A DNA stretch of 64,000 bases from Hysterium pulicare CBS 123377 (GCA_000467715.1 AJFK01000093.1:124001-188000), one strand, 5' to 3'; counted from the stretch's first letter, positions 33,049 to 45,204 are shown. Numbers and translations: made by a program. Notes: generated by a model not told the origin, from the letters alone.

Positions 33049-36016
33049 TGCAAATCGAAAGCGGAGGAATTTGGATCATCCAAGTTCAAACTTCAAATGT
33101 GGTGGTATATGAAGAAATTTTCGAGAGTCTTACAAATGCCGCCAGTTCCTTACTTATCTTGTGTTGCACATATGACTTAGGGAAGCATGCGCAACTATAG
33201 TAGGCATATTATAGGGGTAACATGAACTAACCCTCGTGTCAATTTACCATATGTGCGGTCCTGGACTTTAGACTGACTTGGCATCCGTACAGTAGATCCA
33301 AGCACGGTAAGGGGTTTACGTCAAGCCTAGGGCTGTCAGGGTCGCTTCGATCGGTTGTTCAAACAGGACGACATTAGTTGATCGTGTGCTGGATAAAAGT
33401 GTGCATTATAGCCGTGATGGTGTAGCAGTTCTGCACTCAGCAGATCAAGGTCATTACTGCATTTGTCCCTGTCATGACGATGCGAAGCGAGAAAAACCTA
33501 ATGAACGTTGAGCATTCCCGCGCCGAAAACGTAAGAGGGGCTCTGGAGACAATCAGTTAGGTGGTGAACTTGGCATTCTCATTGGATTGCTCCTTCGTGG
33601 TATGTAAACGGTCTGGAAGGCTGAAACTAGATGGAGACACGCAGCGTGGGCTCCGTGAACTGCAAGGACTAAAATAAGTTAGACAATCATTGTGGATACA
33701 TTAGCGGAAGTAATTACCACGTATCTCAGAATATCCAATAGCACCAGTTCAACGGCAATGCCTAACCACAAGTAAGAACAAAGAGGAGTCTAGGTCAGGG
33801 GTTTATTGTTCTTGGGTTGGAAATTACCAAATTCAAAGTTTTCAGTTTGCACATCAAACCTATTTCTACTCACTACTCACCAAGGTATTTAGAGGAGGTA
33901 TTCCTATCGAGGGTCTCCTAGAGAGATTAGAGTAATGCTAGCTACCCATGGAGGATATCTCCAGTGTCCAGAAAGAACTTGGAGTTCACATTCGTGCTCT
34001 CGTATGATGTTCTCTGCCAAAGTGGACGAAACTTGCGACAGCCATGTCAGAAAGTTGGAAGATGATACGCCCCCTCGCTCGAGGTTTACGATTATGGCTT
34101 TGATCGTCCAACGAAGGGAAGGCGACCAGTAGACCCCGACAAGCCTATACACCGATCTCGAACAGTACAACACTGGCGAATGGCGCTGATCAAAAGAGCA
34201 AGCCACTTTAAGCTTAAGGAAGCCTCCGGCGGTGAAACCCCGCATTTTCACCCTGGACATGTCGTTTTATCCCGAATAGCATACGGGGTCATTCTAGCGA
34301 CCACGGCGTGGTATTCAGACGCAGCCAAGCTGTAGTGAAGATCCCGATATTTCGTCGGTTCGTCAAGTGTCCGACTTTCGAGAATTTAGCCAACCTGTCA
34401 AAATAGGCGGAGTCGAAGCTGTATGTATCCAAGCGAGGATGTTACGAAATAGGGCACCAGTGCATTCTGAGCTGCTAGATGGCAGCCAGCTTGAGTGTGC
34501 CTGAGTCGTTGAGATTCGTAGACGTCGAGGAAGTGAGCGTTTGATTACACAAGATCAGCGGCTCACCCGCCGCCTTTCCTGAAGTGGAGGATGACGGGCA
34601 GGGCAAAGGATACTGTGGTCGAAGCTCAGATAGCCGGAGTTACACAGACTATCCATTGATGGTAGCGAGCTGGGAGACAACGGCTAAGCAGCGAAGAGAG
34701 GGACAATCCGGAACAATCAGGTCAGTTTCGAGGTCAAAAGAGCAAGGGGTGGTCTGCAGGTGTTTTCGCAAGAAGAGGGGAAGCTGCGAACTTTCCCCTG
34801 CCAAACTTCCCCACAAGCCAAGCTCTACCGGGTCGTCCCGCCACTTGCCACTTATCCTCTCGCTCCATACCGTGGTCTGAGCAACCCTGGGCTCTCAGGG
34901 ACACAATAAACCCTTTTTCTTCTTTGCCCTGGTTGCCTTCTTGCAGTACACCCAGCCATTGAGAGACAGTTCGGAACATTATCATCACATTTTGCCAATT
35001 TTCAACATTAATCCACCCTGATATAGCATTCAGGGAACGGGATATAGGCAAGCTTTCCTCTGCATCTCAAACGTATCTGGGGTGCAGAGATCTGCACCAC
35101 TGCATTATGCGTCTCTAAAGTAGTCGACTATGATCAGAGAGGGCTCTGTCAAGAGATCAAGGGTAACATCTCTTCCGGATCTGTTACAAAATAACACCCG
35201 GAGTCTTTCCCTACCCTGAAGTAGCAGGGCTTGGCTAACAATTCTCAACAACCACGCCAAACATCTTCCCTTCATAGAACAGTACAGTCGCTGAATTCAT
35301 TTGCTCTTGCTCGAAGTCCCATAAGTTTGTTAATCTAGCTTGGTTGCACATGGTGGAGGACGGAAGTGAAATGCCCAATGCAGCCTCGAACGGCTCGCAG
35401 TAACGGCTTCTCCGTCACGGCTGCTCCAACTCCTGCATCCGATAGCGCGCTCGGAAGCCACTGTCATTATGGCGGATCCCTGTAAGTACGGGGATTGTAA
35501 CGGGATGTAAAGCCAATTGTGTATCTATGAGGTGACTTTAACGTTTGCGTACCTTCCGTCAACCGATCTTGTGTGACATATAAATGCTCAACCTAACACA
35601 GCAAATACGTGTCCGCCCCGAGGCGACCTGGGGTACGTAAAGCTCGGGCCTCGCTCAGCATCCGGTTCAGTGAGTATCCTGACTACTCAGGAGATCGGCG
35701 TGTTGAAATATAGATTGCTGAATGCCTTTAGCTGTCCCTGTTCATTGAAGGGTTATATCGAGAAGTAGAGTTTGACTGGTCGCAGAGTATCGAACTGGAC
35801 TAGGGGCAATTGGATCTATCTGTATGAGCAAGTCTCGTATATCAGGCCGTAATGGAGGACACCTAAATCTGCGGGAGAAAGCAGTGACTCGTCGGGACCT
35901 GGACAGATTGTTCCGGCTTTGGTTCACTATGATTTAGACAGTGACCAAGTCGTAATAAGAAAATGACTATTGGATACCCTGTGGAGAATCGTCTCGTAAT
36001 CGAGGAGAGTTTCCGT

Positions 36017-36040
36017 CTTGAGGGGTGAAAACCCCTCGAG
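36017..36040. other. hairpin with GAAA tetraloop
   Basis: CTTGAGGGGT, GAAA, ACCCCTCGAG: a 10-bp stem with one G-U type wobble closing a GNRA-class tetraloop. There is no associated gene and no U-tract after it. It could be part of a structured RNA or chance. Confidence 0.4.
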
Positions 36041-36282
36041 CGCAACGAATTGGACGAAGGAATTTGAGGTTGTCGACCTAGAAAATAGGAGCAGCGCAGC
36101 TGAGCGATGATTTCACAGGTTTATAGTGAATCAGTTCAGCCCTGAATGACAAACATCCTTCGCGATCATCGTGATTCTGTACCACTGATGGGATGACAAG
36201 TAAAATGAACGGTGACCCAAGTTTTATAGCTCTGACCGCCGAGTTTGAAAGCCGTGAGATGTGGCTCTAGTATATGTGTATG

Positions 36283-36449
36283 CCTCTAACAACCCCGATG
36301 CTAGGAGTTTACCCAGATCATTGAGGCTCAGTGAAAGTCGTCAAAGCCAGTTGCCATCATCAAGCTTATGTTGAAGGTGCTTAGGTAGACGAACCCCATG
36401 CATGTATTAGGGTCATAAGGTTCGGCCTTATAAGTGACATAGGCGCACC
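36283..36449 (+). repeat. degenerate dispersed repeat, copy B
   Basis: Partner of copy A at 6212-6384, same orientation, 30 kb away. Shares AGATCATT, AAGCCAGTTG, GAAGGTGCTTAGGTA and a GACATAGGCGCA / GACACACGCGCA end. Roughly 70 percent similar by eye, with many differences being transitions. Confidence 0.65.
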
Positions 36450-37662
36450 CTAAACGGTGGGATTGTTGAAAACCCTCATTTTCGCGAAACAGTCAGATCT
36501 GACGAAACCGCCGAAATAATTTTCGTTTTATTAATGGAGAGATGCGTCAGAGTAGATGTATATTTGATTGGACTTAATGGAAATTGAAATTGAAGTAGGA
36601 ATAAGTCTTAGAATGGGCGATGGACGATACGAGAAAATACTTGGACTAACAGGGGGAAATTTGTGTTACTCGCTCCGAAGCCGGATGCATTTGCTCAAGT
36701 CCACGCAAACGGGAGACGCGACGTCCCCCCATCACAAGATTTTCTGCTGACAGTGGAGAGATCAAACATCCCACTGCAGGTAGCCGCAAACCCGGGGGAT
36801 TTTATTCATGAAAAACTAGGTTTGGAAACGGATTGGTTGGTGCACCTGCATGTCAGGAGATTTCGTAGTACTTTGGTGGTGTTCGTGGAGTTCTCCCACG
36901 CTCTTGCGAGAACAGCTGACAAGCACAATCCAATCGACTTTGGGACGTACCCCACGCGTCAGCTTGCCCACAGCGAGGCATTATTTTAAACCTTCGCTCT
37001 CGTGAAACCCGTCTCCTCGTTCCACCACCCCCGCCCCGTGACTTGCAGCTGGGAATGAAGGCGAAGGAGAATGCAAGTCTGACATGCAGGCACCGCCAGC
37101 CCTAAGGCAGCCCCACGGCGCCGCGGCAGTGGGAGTCCGAATTTTGCTTCTGGAACCCCTGAGTCAGCAAAGTAAGCGAATACGTGCCAGTCGACAAGGC
37201 TGTTGAAGGACATTGCAGTCGAGTACAATTTCGGTTCCCAATCCAAAGCAAAGAAGTATTGTACCCTCGGCCACAGCTCCTTGATGCGCGCTTTGGATTT
37301 TTTCTCCCTGGAATCATGGACCTGTCCGCGCCTCTCAAATAAGAGCCATATGATTGGCCAACTTGTGTATGCGGACAGTCGCCGAGAATCGGCACATAGA
37401 CATGGTCCAACAGATTTCCGAGGTCAAACTGGCACAGCGTACCCGGGCAAAGGGCGTTGCATCACTGGGGTCATTTGCTGTCCCACCCAGCCTGGAAGTT
37501 GGGGTGTGGCAGACTTGTCGTGTGCAAAACTTCAGATGGGCTGAAGTTCCAGACGCCTGCATCTCCCACAAATCTCCTTCCCAATACCGTGGGCAGACAT
37601 TAAAGTCTTGGGGTTCTTAAGATGAGGTCATCATTGGCAGCCTGCACGAACAATGCAAATTC

Positions 37663-37669
37663 CTTATCT
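37663..37669 (-). promoter_or_regulatory. HGATAR site (AGATAAG)
   Basis: Consensus site for AreA/NIT2-type GATA factors, about 870 bp upstream of the ammonium transporter start. Its use is inferred from known nitrogen control of such transporters. Confidence 0.35.
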
Positions 37670-37894
37670 CTTGGTACGACGTGATGACAACTGGTTCGCC
37701 CAGGGGGAAACAGCCCTGATCTTGGCGCCACGATCGGGCGGGATCGCTGTCGTGCGCCGCTGGGCACAATGGGCGGGGGAGAGCGCGGAAAGGGCTTGGC
37801 CTCTTCTGCGTCGGGCATAGCAGCTGCCGCTCCCAGCCAATTGCAGGCCCGGCTCGCCGCCTCTTTGCGTAAGGCGCTGAGAAACGAAAATCAC

Positions 37895-37901
37895 TGATAA
37901 G
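37895..37901 (+). promoter_or_regulatory. HGATAR site (TGATAAG)
   Basis: Second AreA/NIT2-type site, about 640 bp upstream of the ammonium transporter start. Confidence 0.35.
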
Positions 37902-38541
37902 AACGGCCACGGCGAGAAATCCCGTGCCAAGGGGTCCGCCTCGAATTCTGCTGCACACGCTTTTACCAACCTCAACGCACGTCGCTGGACGGGTCAATGC
38001 GAGGAGAAGCAGACAAGAGCGCATCTGCGGCCGGTGTCATCCGCAGGGAAGGCTCTGGTGCTCAGGTGGGCCCTGATTCCTGATGCAGCTGTGGTTGTTG
38101 AGAGGCTTGAGGATGAGGGATGCATCTGTCTGTGGTTCTGCGCTCGGGCATGATGCATATTGACGACAGCCATCTCGTTCCGAAAAAATAAGGGACGCCG
38201 ATCTAAAGCAGCCAGCCCGGCGCGACCCCACGACATGCTGTGGGTAAAGCGCTCGAGCTCTCGTTTATTTTGCCTCAACTGTATGGGATGGGCTAGACCA
38301 GGGTAGACAGGCTGCATGCCCGTGCTATGAGAGCATCGACGTGAAGCTGCTCATAAAGCCGCCGGTACTGCCGTGACGATCAACTCGCACTCCTACTTCC
38401 AGTGCTTATATGACCGGACGCAGTCCTTGTCTCCACTATCCTTGATCATTTTCCCTTCCTCTTATAAAATCTTCCTCTGTACAGTCCTTTGTTCTTTTCT
38501 CTTGTTCGTACTCTACCCTCGACAGAGCATACTTGCCAACC

Positions 38542-40355
38542 ATGTCATACTCGTGGGTTGGCCCCCCTACCTCCTTCAATGGAACGAACGAATTCCTTGG
38601 TGGTGATTCCAGTACGTTGCCCCCTCTCGTTCTGTACTTCCCTTGCACCAGTCTGTTGCGCACGGGGAGCAAAGCGTCGTCGCGAGATCTCGTCTGACCA
38701 GTGCAACCACGTACATCTACTGCCATTGTCGCCTAAATTCACGTACTAACGCTTTCGTTTCTAAAGAGGTCGAAAACTTAAATCAATGGTTCCAATCTGG
38801 TGACCAGGCCTACATCATTGTGGCTTCGGCCATGGTGTTGATCATGGTACCGGGGCTCGGCTTCCTCTATTCCGGCCTCGCACGAAGAAAGTCGGCTCTC
38901 TCCATGATCTGGGCTTGTATGGGCGCCTGCTCTGTCATCACGTTCCAGTGGTATTTCTGGGGATATTCTTTGGCTTTCAGCCAATACGGCACAAGCGGAT
39001 TCATTGGTGATCTGCAAAAGTTCGGTCTTATGAAGACTTTGGGTGCTCCCAGTCCTGGAAGTCCTCTTGTTCCGGATTTGCTGTATGCCTTTTACCAAGT
39101 ACGTTCCTCGAGGCAGATGTTTCCTCCGAATTCAATCTGACAAGCCCATTCTAGATGCAATTCTGCGCCGTCACCGCTGCCATTGTCGTAGGAGCTGTCG
39201 CTGAGCGTGGCCGCCTCATTCCAATGATGGTCTTCATTTTCTTCTGGGCGACCATTGTCTATTGTCCAATTGCTTGCTGGGCCTGGAATATCAATGGTTG
39301 GTTTTACAAGTGGGGAGGACTTGATTATGCCGGTGGAGGCCCTGTCGAGATTGGATCCGGGTTGTCTGCTCTCGCCTACTCGATGGTCCTCGGAAGGCGG
39401 CAGGAGAAGATGATGCTCAACTTCCGCCCCCACAACGTTTCTCTCATCACCCTCGGTACAATCCTTCTGTGGTTCGGATGGTTGGGCTTCAACGGCGGCT
39501 CTTCCTTTGGCGCCAACCTCCGTGCAACAATGGCTTGCTGGAACTCGAACTTGACTGCCATGTTCGCCGCCATGACTTGGGTACTTTTGGATTGGCGATT
39601 GGCTCGTAAGTGGTCCATGGTCGGCTGGTGCTCAGGCTGTATCTCCGGTCTCGTCGCCGCTACTCCCGCCTCTGGTTTCATCACTCCCTGGGCTAGTGTC
39701 ATTCTTGGTATTGTTACAGGCGTTGTTTGCAATTTTGCAACCAAAAGTAAGTACATTTTATAAGCTCTTGTCGCTCGCAACTAATTTTTGGGTAGTCAAG
39801 TTCTGGATCAAGATCGATGATGCTCTTGATGTGTTCGCTGAGCACGGTATAGCTGGAATGATTGGCCTCCTATTCAACGGTCTTTTTGGTGCTGCCTATG
39901 TGATTGGATTGGACGGTGTTAACACTGGTCTCTTCCCCGGTGGTTGGATTGAGCACAACTACAAGCAGTTGTACATCCAATTTTCCTACGTTGTAGCTGC
40001 CACCGTTTACGCTTTCGTCGTGAGCGCCCTTCTTGCGTTCCTCATCGACAAGATTCCCGGTCTGCATCTTCGTGCATCTGAAGAGGCCGAACTCCTCGGT
40101 ATGGACGACGACCAACTCGGCGAATTTGCTTACGACTACGTTGAGGTCCGTCGTGATTACCTTGCATGGACACCGGCAAAGGGCGAGCCTGCAGGTGCTG
40201 ACCATTCGGTCCCTCAAGGCGAGCGTCATGGCATTCATCAACACAGTCAGATGCTTGAGGGTAAGGAGCCAAGTGAGAGCAGTGGAGAACAGCACACTGG
40301 CATTGGGGGTGACCGTCACGGCGTGGCTGCTGAAAAATCAGGAGAAACGCATTGA
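38542..40355 (+). CDS. ammonium transporter (Mep/Amt/Rh family, Mep1/3-like pore)
   Basis: Plasma-membrane ammonium permease. Four exons (38542-38611, 38767-39098, 39155-39746, 39796-40355) give 517 residues. An extracellular N-terminus (MSYSWVGPPTSFNGTNEFLG) is followed by eleven expected membrane spans, e.g. QAYIIVASAMVLIMVPGLGF, then LYSGLARRKSALSM. D191 sits in LDYAGGGPVEIGSG. The first position of the pore 'twin-His' pair is Glu (E199), as in yeast Mep1/Mep3, while the second is kept (H348 in VFAEHGIAGMIG). The cytoplasmic tail has the conserved ELLGMDDDQLGEFAYDYVEV segment and a His/Glu-rich end. The first intron (155 nt) is longer than the others. GATA-factor sites upstream suggest nitrogen catabolite control. 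I do not assign a symbol because Mep paralogue names differ between fungi. Confidence 0.95.
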
Positions 40356-42324
40356 ATTTGAGATATAAAAGCATGAACACCCTTACAGTTCGCCTTTTGT
40401 TGGAGTTGGATTTGAGCATGCATGGAGTTGGATACCAAACACTGTTCTGTCTTTTCTGGAAGAGGATGTGGGCGGAACGATTCCTTGAAGTCGTAGAACG
40501 ATCCCGAGTTAGAACGTTAAGTGGCAGTTTCTATTCACCTTCGGCAACTTGAAACTTGTACATATAATATTTCATTGGAATTCAGCTATATACTTAGACA
40601 ATCTTCATCTCTTCTTTTCCGACTTCATTTTCTCTAGTGATAGATCATAGCAACGAGTGTTGGACACCTGCAGTGCTATCCCCCCACGTGACAGGGATGT
40701 CTGCCAAGCGTATGTCGAGCCTATGCCGAGCCTTGGCCTTCGAAACTATGGCGAATTAAGATTTGACAAGCATCAATCCGCCATTCCAACTACAACTCTT
40801 CGCTTCGTCCTTATCTGCCAAGCTGGATCGTCTCCTTCATGTGCACACTTCACTTATCTTCCATCCACTGAGTACGGTTGCAAAGCCATATGCAAGATGG
40901 ACAACGCCCCTCATTTCCCCATGTTGGGGCTGAAAAGTGATGGGTAATGAGGTCACCGCCGAACCCTGCTGCATCAACATCGATATTTTAGCTTTTGGAA
41001 CGCGGCTGTTATCTCTGGGCACCACTCAATACACCTCGATATCTGCTATCAGCTCTATCAACGTTTGCTGACCCTTCCATCATTCAGACTGGGGTACGTC
41101 ATTGGCCAAGCCGTGCGTTTCACAGCATCGTCGATTACCCTCCAAAATGCGATGGTATTTCGAATCCGATACCCACTACGGCTTATGCATTTCACTTTTC
41201 ACGACGCGCCCCGGAGACTAAGACGTGCATACTTAGCGTGCTGCAGTACGTTTGATCCTTGCTCTTCCAACAGCCGGGACGGGCTACAGCTCACTGAAAC
41301 CATATCTATATGCCCCAATAGTTGACTATGGTTCACATTCATCGAGACCTCAAAAGGCTGCATGAGTCAGATGCATAACTCTTAAACTTAGAGTCGTGTC
41401 AAAGAGACCATTATCGTAAGATTTTGCCAAGGTCTACTTTATCGTCAATCCGAAAAGGGGTTCCTCAGTATACCACATAGGCTTGACTCCACTCGCCAAG
41501 TGATAGGCTAGGTCTCCAAGCATTTTGGTGCACCAACTACAAAGATAGCAACATGTACATGTTTATAGTTATCACATTGGGAGAGCGATTAAAGCGAATC
41601 ACAGTACTCCGGAGTTTCAACACAAGCTTTAGCTATACGAATCATTTCCCAAAGACCAACATTAACAACTGGAGCTACAGATTCCGGACCTCTCGTTACC
41701 TGAATGCATGTGAACTCTGGAGATAAAGAAATTCTACCACTCAGGTCTCATGGAATCTAAATCGATCGCCAAGGGCGTCTAGAACATTGCAGTTGGACTT
41801 TTGAGTCCCGTGGTACTGCTTGTACTCATCACGCGATTCTAGCTTTCTGGATTTCAGCCCACATGAGGCGCCATGGCTATTATTTGAACAAAGCCATGAA
41901 AGGACTACTAGTTAACTAAGAGCCCGCCACTTCCGCTGGAGTAATCTCAAGGAACAACATCAAACAAAGGAAGATAGAAAAGTGGTAAGGCTGAAGTATG
42001 CTCATAGACAAAGAAACTGTAGAAGACAGACTGAAAGAATCAATGGATTTCACTGCTACAAAGCCTCCATCACTGCACCTATCCTGCATCTTGGCCTTTT
42101 TATCATGCTACTATCGCGGACTGACAGGACTGGATCCTAACTTGCAATTCAGAGCAGTTGTTATTTTTGTATAAGACCTTTGCAAAGCCGGACTTTGCTT
42201 CATTTCTTAAAGCATCCCTACACCAGCTGGTCTTATCACGATTCTAACGCTCTCATTTTATATCACGACGGCGAATCGAGCCATCAACAAAATCATCGAA
42301 CAAAAATCAGAATCCGCTTCCAAA
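40356..42324. other. 2 kb intergenic
   Basis: 3' flank of the ammonium transporter and promoter of the Cys/His protein gene. AT-leaning from about 41,330 onwards, with no recognisable gene. Confidence 0.5.
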
Positions 42325-43458
42325 ATGTCAAATTCGCCTACCAAGAAATCGCCAAATGCGAAATCAGCCAAGCTCAAAATCCATCCGGCTCCCTTTAAGC
42401 CCTCTAAACTATCCATTCCTCCATCTCCTTTCTCTCCTCGCGTGCCAATTACGCCACCGTTTTACGCACCGAGAAGAATTGCCGTCAACAATCCTCAAAC
42501 AACGGCATTTTCAAGTCCCCCACCCCCTTCTCCTCTGCAATGGTTATGGCAATGTCACCAATGCCAGCGAACATACGCTCTTGGCGTGACTAGACGCTGT
42601 CTTGACGACGGCCATCACTTCTGTGCCGGAACCACTACAGTCAAGAACTGGCGCAAAGCGGTTAACCCTCGAAAAGTGCGTCGTCACCGGGCGTGCGCCA
42701 GTGAGTTCGACTATCAAGGATGGAAATCGTGGGGGAAATGGAGAAGAGACGAGGCAGTGGTTTTCTCCATCTTCGACGCGGACTCGTCTTCTTCCAGTTC
42801 CTCTTCGGAATCGGAGAGCGACTCGGATGTCGCTGTTCAGAAGAACAAGAAGGACTGTTGGAATAGATGCGACTATCCCAGCGAGTGTCGATGGGGTAAG
42901 CAATTTGGAGTCCACTCGCCGGCAAGAACGGAAGTGCTTGACATTCCGGCTTGTCCGCCGCCTCCGCCTGCTCCTCCTGCCACCAGCTTTGATAGAATAC
43001 TGAAGGGGCAGAATACTGCAGAGGGGATTTCGAGGAAGAATGGCAAAGGTGACTTTTGGGGTGCTCTTCTTGCCAGCGCGACAAGGAGAAAGTCAGTTCA
43101 CCAGCCATCGCCGCTCTCACTTCAACCCGTGCCTGAAGAACCCGAGAAGGATAAAGACGGAGACGTTGTCATGTCACAAGCGCCCGCGGTTGCATCTTCA
43201 AGCCTCTCATCTTTATCTCCCGTCACACTAAAGGAGATGATTTCCAAGAAGTCTAAAAAGGCGAAGAAGACGATATCTGCGGAGCTGAAAACCCCGGATC
43301 CCGTTCTACAGGTCTCTCCAGCAGCCGCGGCCGTGGGGGAATTTGATTTCGATTTCGAAGAGGACGGGGAGGATGGTATTGCGTTGAGTCCTTTGAAGCG
43401 GGTTAAGAGTAGGGATAGTGGGTATTTCTCTCACTCTGGAGATGAGATGGTAAATTAG
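42325..43458 (+). CDS. conserved fungal protein with Cys/His zinc-knuckle-like motif
   Basis: A single exon encodes 377 residues. An N-terminal Lys/Ser/Pro-rich region (SPTKKSPNAKSAKLKI) leads to a compact conserved core: LWQCHQCQRTYALGVTRRCL, DDGHHFCAG, with C77, C80, C92, H97/H98 and C100 suited to bind one zinc, then RRHRACASEFDYQGWKSWG. After an Asp/Ser tract comes CWNRCDYPSECRWG, a second cysteine group. The remainder is disordered with basic (SKKSKKAKKT) and acidic (FDFDFEEDGEDG) runs. The core looks like a protein family I recall only as 'hypothetical' in Pezizomycotina; function unknown, with nuclear location suggested by composition. The start is the first ATG of the frame and has CAAAATG context. 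Confidence 0.8.
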   Translation: MSNSPTKKSPNAKSAKLKIHPAPFKPSKLSIPPSPFSPRVPITPPFYAPRRIAVNNPQTTAFSSPPPPSPLQWLWQCHQCQRTYALGVTRRCLDDGHHFCAGTTTVKNWRKAVNPRKVRRHRACASEFDYQGWKSWGKWRRDEAVVFSIFDADSSSSSSSSESESDSDVAVQKNKKDCWNRCDYPSECRWGKQFGVHSPARTEVLDIPACPPPPPAPPATSFDRILKGQNTAEGISRKNGKGDFWGALLASATRRKSVHQPSPLSLQPVPEEPEKDKDGDVVMSQAPAVASSSLSSLSPVTLKEMISKKSKKAKKTISAELKTPDPVLQVSPAAAAVGEFDFDFEEDGEDGIALSPLKRVKSRDSGYFSHSGDEMVN

Positions 43459-44385
43459 GAGAACGGGATTTTAATGTTAGTAGGAGGAACTGTGGATGTA
43501 TTATATATTGTGTTCGTATTCTGTATACTCTGAATCTAGTGGGCTATTTTTATACTTAATCCTGCTGGCGCCGCTCGTATAATCTGTATGCACGACTCCT
43601 TTCGCCCCCAAGTGTAACAGCGCGCTTCGTCCCACAGCGAATCCCAGAATACGAATTCGGCCATCATAACAATCCAGCAGCATTTCGAGCGCCATTTTCC
43701 TTGGTCTCCGTCTCATAACCCGGGTGCTGACACGGAGATGCAGCGAAAATGATTTAGCGCTCACTGTCGTATCTGTAATGACATCCGAATAGGTCGATAT
43801 GTCGCGTTTGCAGGAAATGTACGCCGAGAGGCATGCTGGAGAGTTTGGAAGGTAGGACTGTGGGACCTGAAGTAGCGGGTGGACACCAGAGACCGAGTTT
43901 ATGAGTTGGTGTAGTGGTGACTAGATATGATATGAAGACGCTATAAGATCAGGAGTAGTAAAGGAAAGGTGTTTGATGCGACGAGCCTAAAATAGGCATT
44001 TACTGGGACTACGCTACCATAAGGATGGACCTATTTGAGATTAAGAAGTCTATAGAGATATGGGAGTGGCGTGAATTGACGACTAAATGTGGGAAAGGAG
44101 TCGGGATTGGGAGCATGCGAGACTTCTCCGCACAACCCCCCTTTTAGAAGTATACTATCAGATATCACATGCCCCTCAAGGAACAATGCCGAACATAATT
44201 CACCCAATCTGGCTTGAGGTTTAGTGTGACTACAAAGCCAATAGCATGCGAAAAAAATCCTTCAAATCCTTACTTTATTTTGTATTTTCTGTGTGAATGA
44301 CCCATATGAACCGCGCATCGCCCGGATACGCCTGTGTACATACAGCACTCGAATCAGGTGTCTTCTTTCTGTACAGATTATCTGG
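43459..44385. other. intergenic between converging genes
   Basis: 927 bp between the 3' ends of the Cys/His protein gene and the cupin-like gene. No gene is recognised. Confidence 0.5.
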
Positions 44386-45204
44386 TCAGCTAAAGCCCAG
44401 TCTCTTCATTTTCGAAGCCATCATATTTACCTCGGGTTGTTGTGGGATGTCTGATGAAGGAATATGCGTGTATTCAGGGTACTCCGCTCTCAAGCCCAGA
44501 AAGAACCTTCCGAACCAATAACAAGTTTTCTGAGTCAGCTTCGATAGAGGACTGTAACTCCGCCACATTATATTATCTACCCACTGGGGATGCCTTTCGA
44601 GACTGAATGGAAGGAGCAGATGCCATAGACGCGGCGTGTCGATCTGGCCGTGGTTGGCCCAGAAGTCGTGCGTGCTGTACATCATTTGCAACTGCACCCA
44701 ATGTATTTTTGCCAATAGCCAGTGTTGTGCTGATGGTGACCAGCAGAGGATCGAGTGCAACAGGCGTACCCAGAGCGGTGTCGAAGATAGATACGGGATC
44801 CGAGCTGCATCAAGGGCCGCGCTGCATGTGTTACGCCACAAAGTCTCCTGGCTGCTGTCTACTTCGAGTAACACAACCATGTTCTGACCAGAGTTATGTG
44901 AGGACCATGTGTGGTGGGTTCCGGCTTTGATAATGTGGTACGAGCCGGGACCACCAGAGAAGCTGCCTGAACCTCCGCATGGCGTCGCTGTGAAGACGAG
45001 CATTCTGCCTTCTACGCAAGTGATTCGGTGGCAGCCGTGTTGTCGGAGGTGCCAATGATAAGGATAGCGCCATCCGCTGTCAGGTGGGATTGTAAACTGG
45101 ATCAGCTTTCTCTCGCAAAACTCGACGATTACGTCCGGGTCTTGGAGACTGAAAACCGTCTTCTGTCTGGTGTCGCTACGCCGAGCCATTTCACTAGACA
45201 TCAA
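44386..45204 (-). CDS. cupin-like protein
   Basis: A single exon encodes 272 residues. Residues ~35-115 resemble a cupin barrel: FTIPPDSGWRYPYHWHLRQH with H50 and H52 as candidate metal ligands, RITCVEGRMLVF, then SGGPGSYHIIKAGTHHTW, matching the second cupin motif. The usual Glu of motif 1 is not obvious. The C-terminal half (PLWVRLLHSILCWSPSAQHW, and LWHLLLPFSLERHPQWV) is rich in Trp/Leu and may be a helical cap or membrane-associated segment. No signal peptide. The enzymatic role is unknown: cupins include dioxygenases, isomerases and non-catalytic binders. There are no biosynthetic neighbours to suggest a pathway. Confidence 0.75.
   Translation of the reverse strand: MMSSEMARRSDTRQKTVFSLQDPDVIVEFCERKLIQFTIPPDSGWRYPYHWHLRQHGCHRITCVEGRMLVFTATPCGGSGSFSGGPGSYHIIKAGTHHTWSSHNSGQNMVVLLEVDSSQETLWRNTCSAALDAARIPYLSSTPLWVRLLHSILCWSPSAQHWLLAKIHWVQLQMMYSTHDFWANHGQIDTPRLWHLLLPFSLERHPQWVDNIMWRSYSPLSKLTQKTCYWFGRFFLGLRAEYPEYTHIPSSDIPQQPEVNMMASKMKRLGFS

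Larger units (their letters stand above)
33049..38541. other. 5.5 kb gene-poor region
   Basis: The largest gene-free stretch of the window. It holds the second dispersed-repeat copy (36283-36449), a hairpin with a GAAA loop (36017-36040), and GATA-type sites (37663-37669, 37895-37901) in the ammonium transporter upstream region. Numerous overlapping short frames exist in the GC-richer part 36660-38300, but none shows a family motif. Confidence 0.5.

Noticed and set aside
36663-36989. 108-codon plus-strand frame
   Set aside because: Protein-like composition but no motif, and other frames there are also open.
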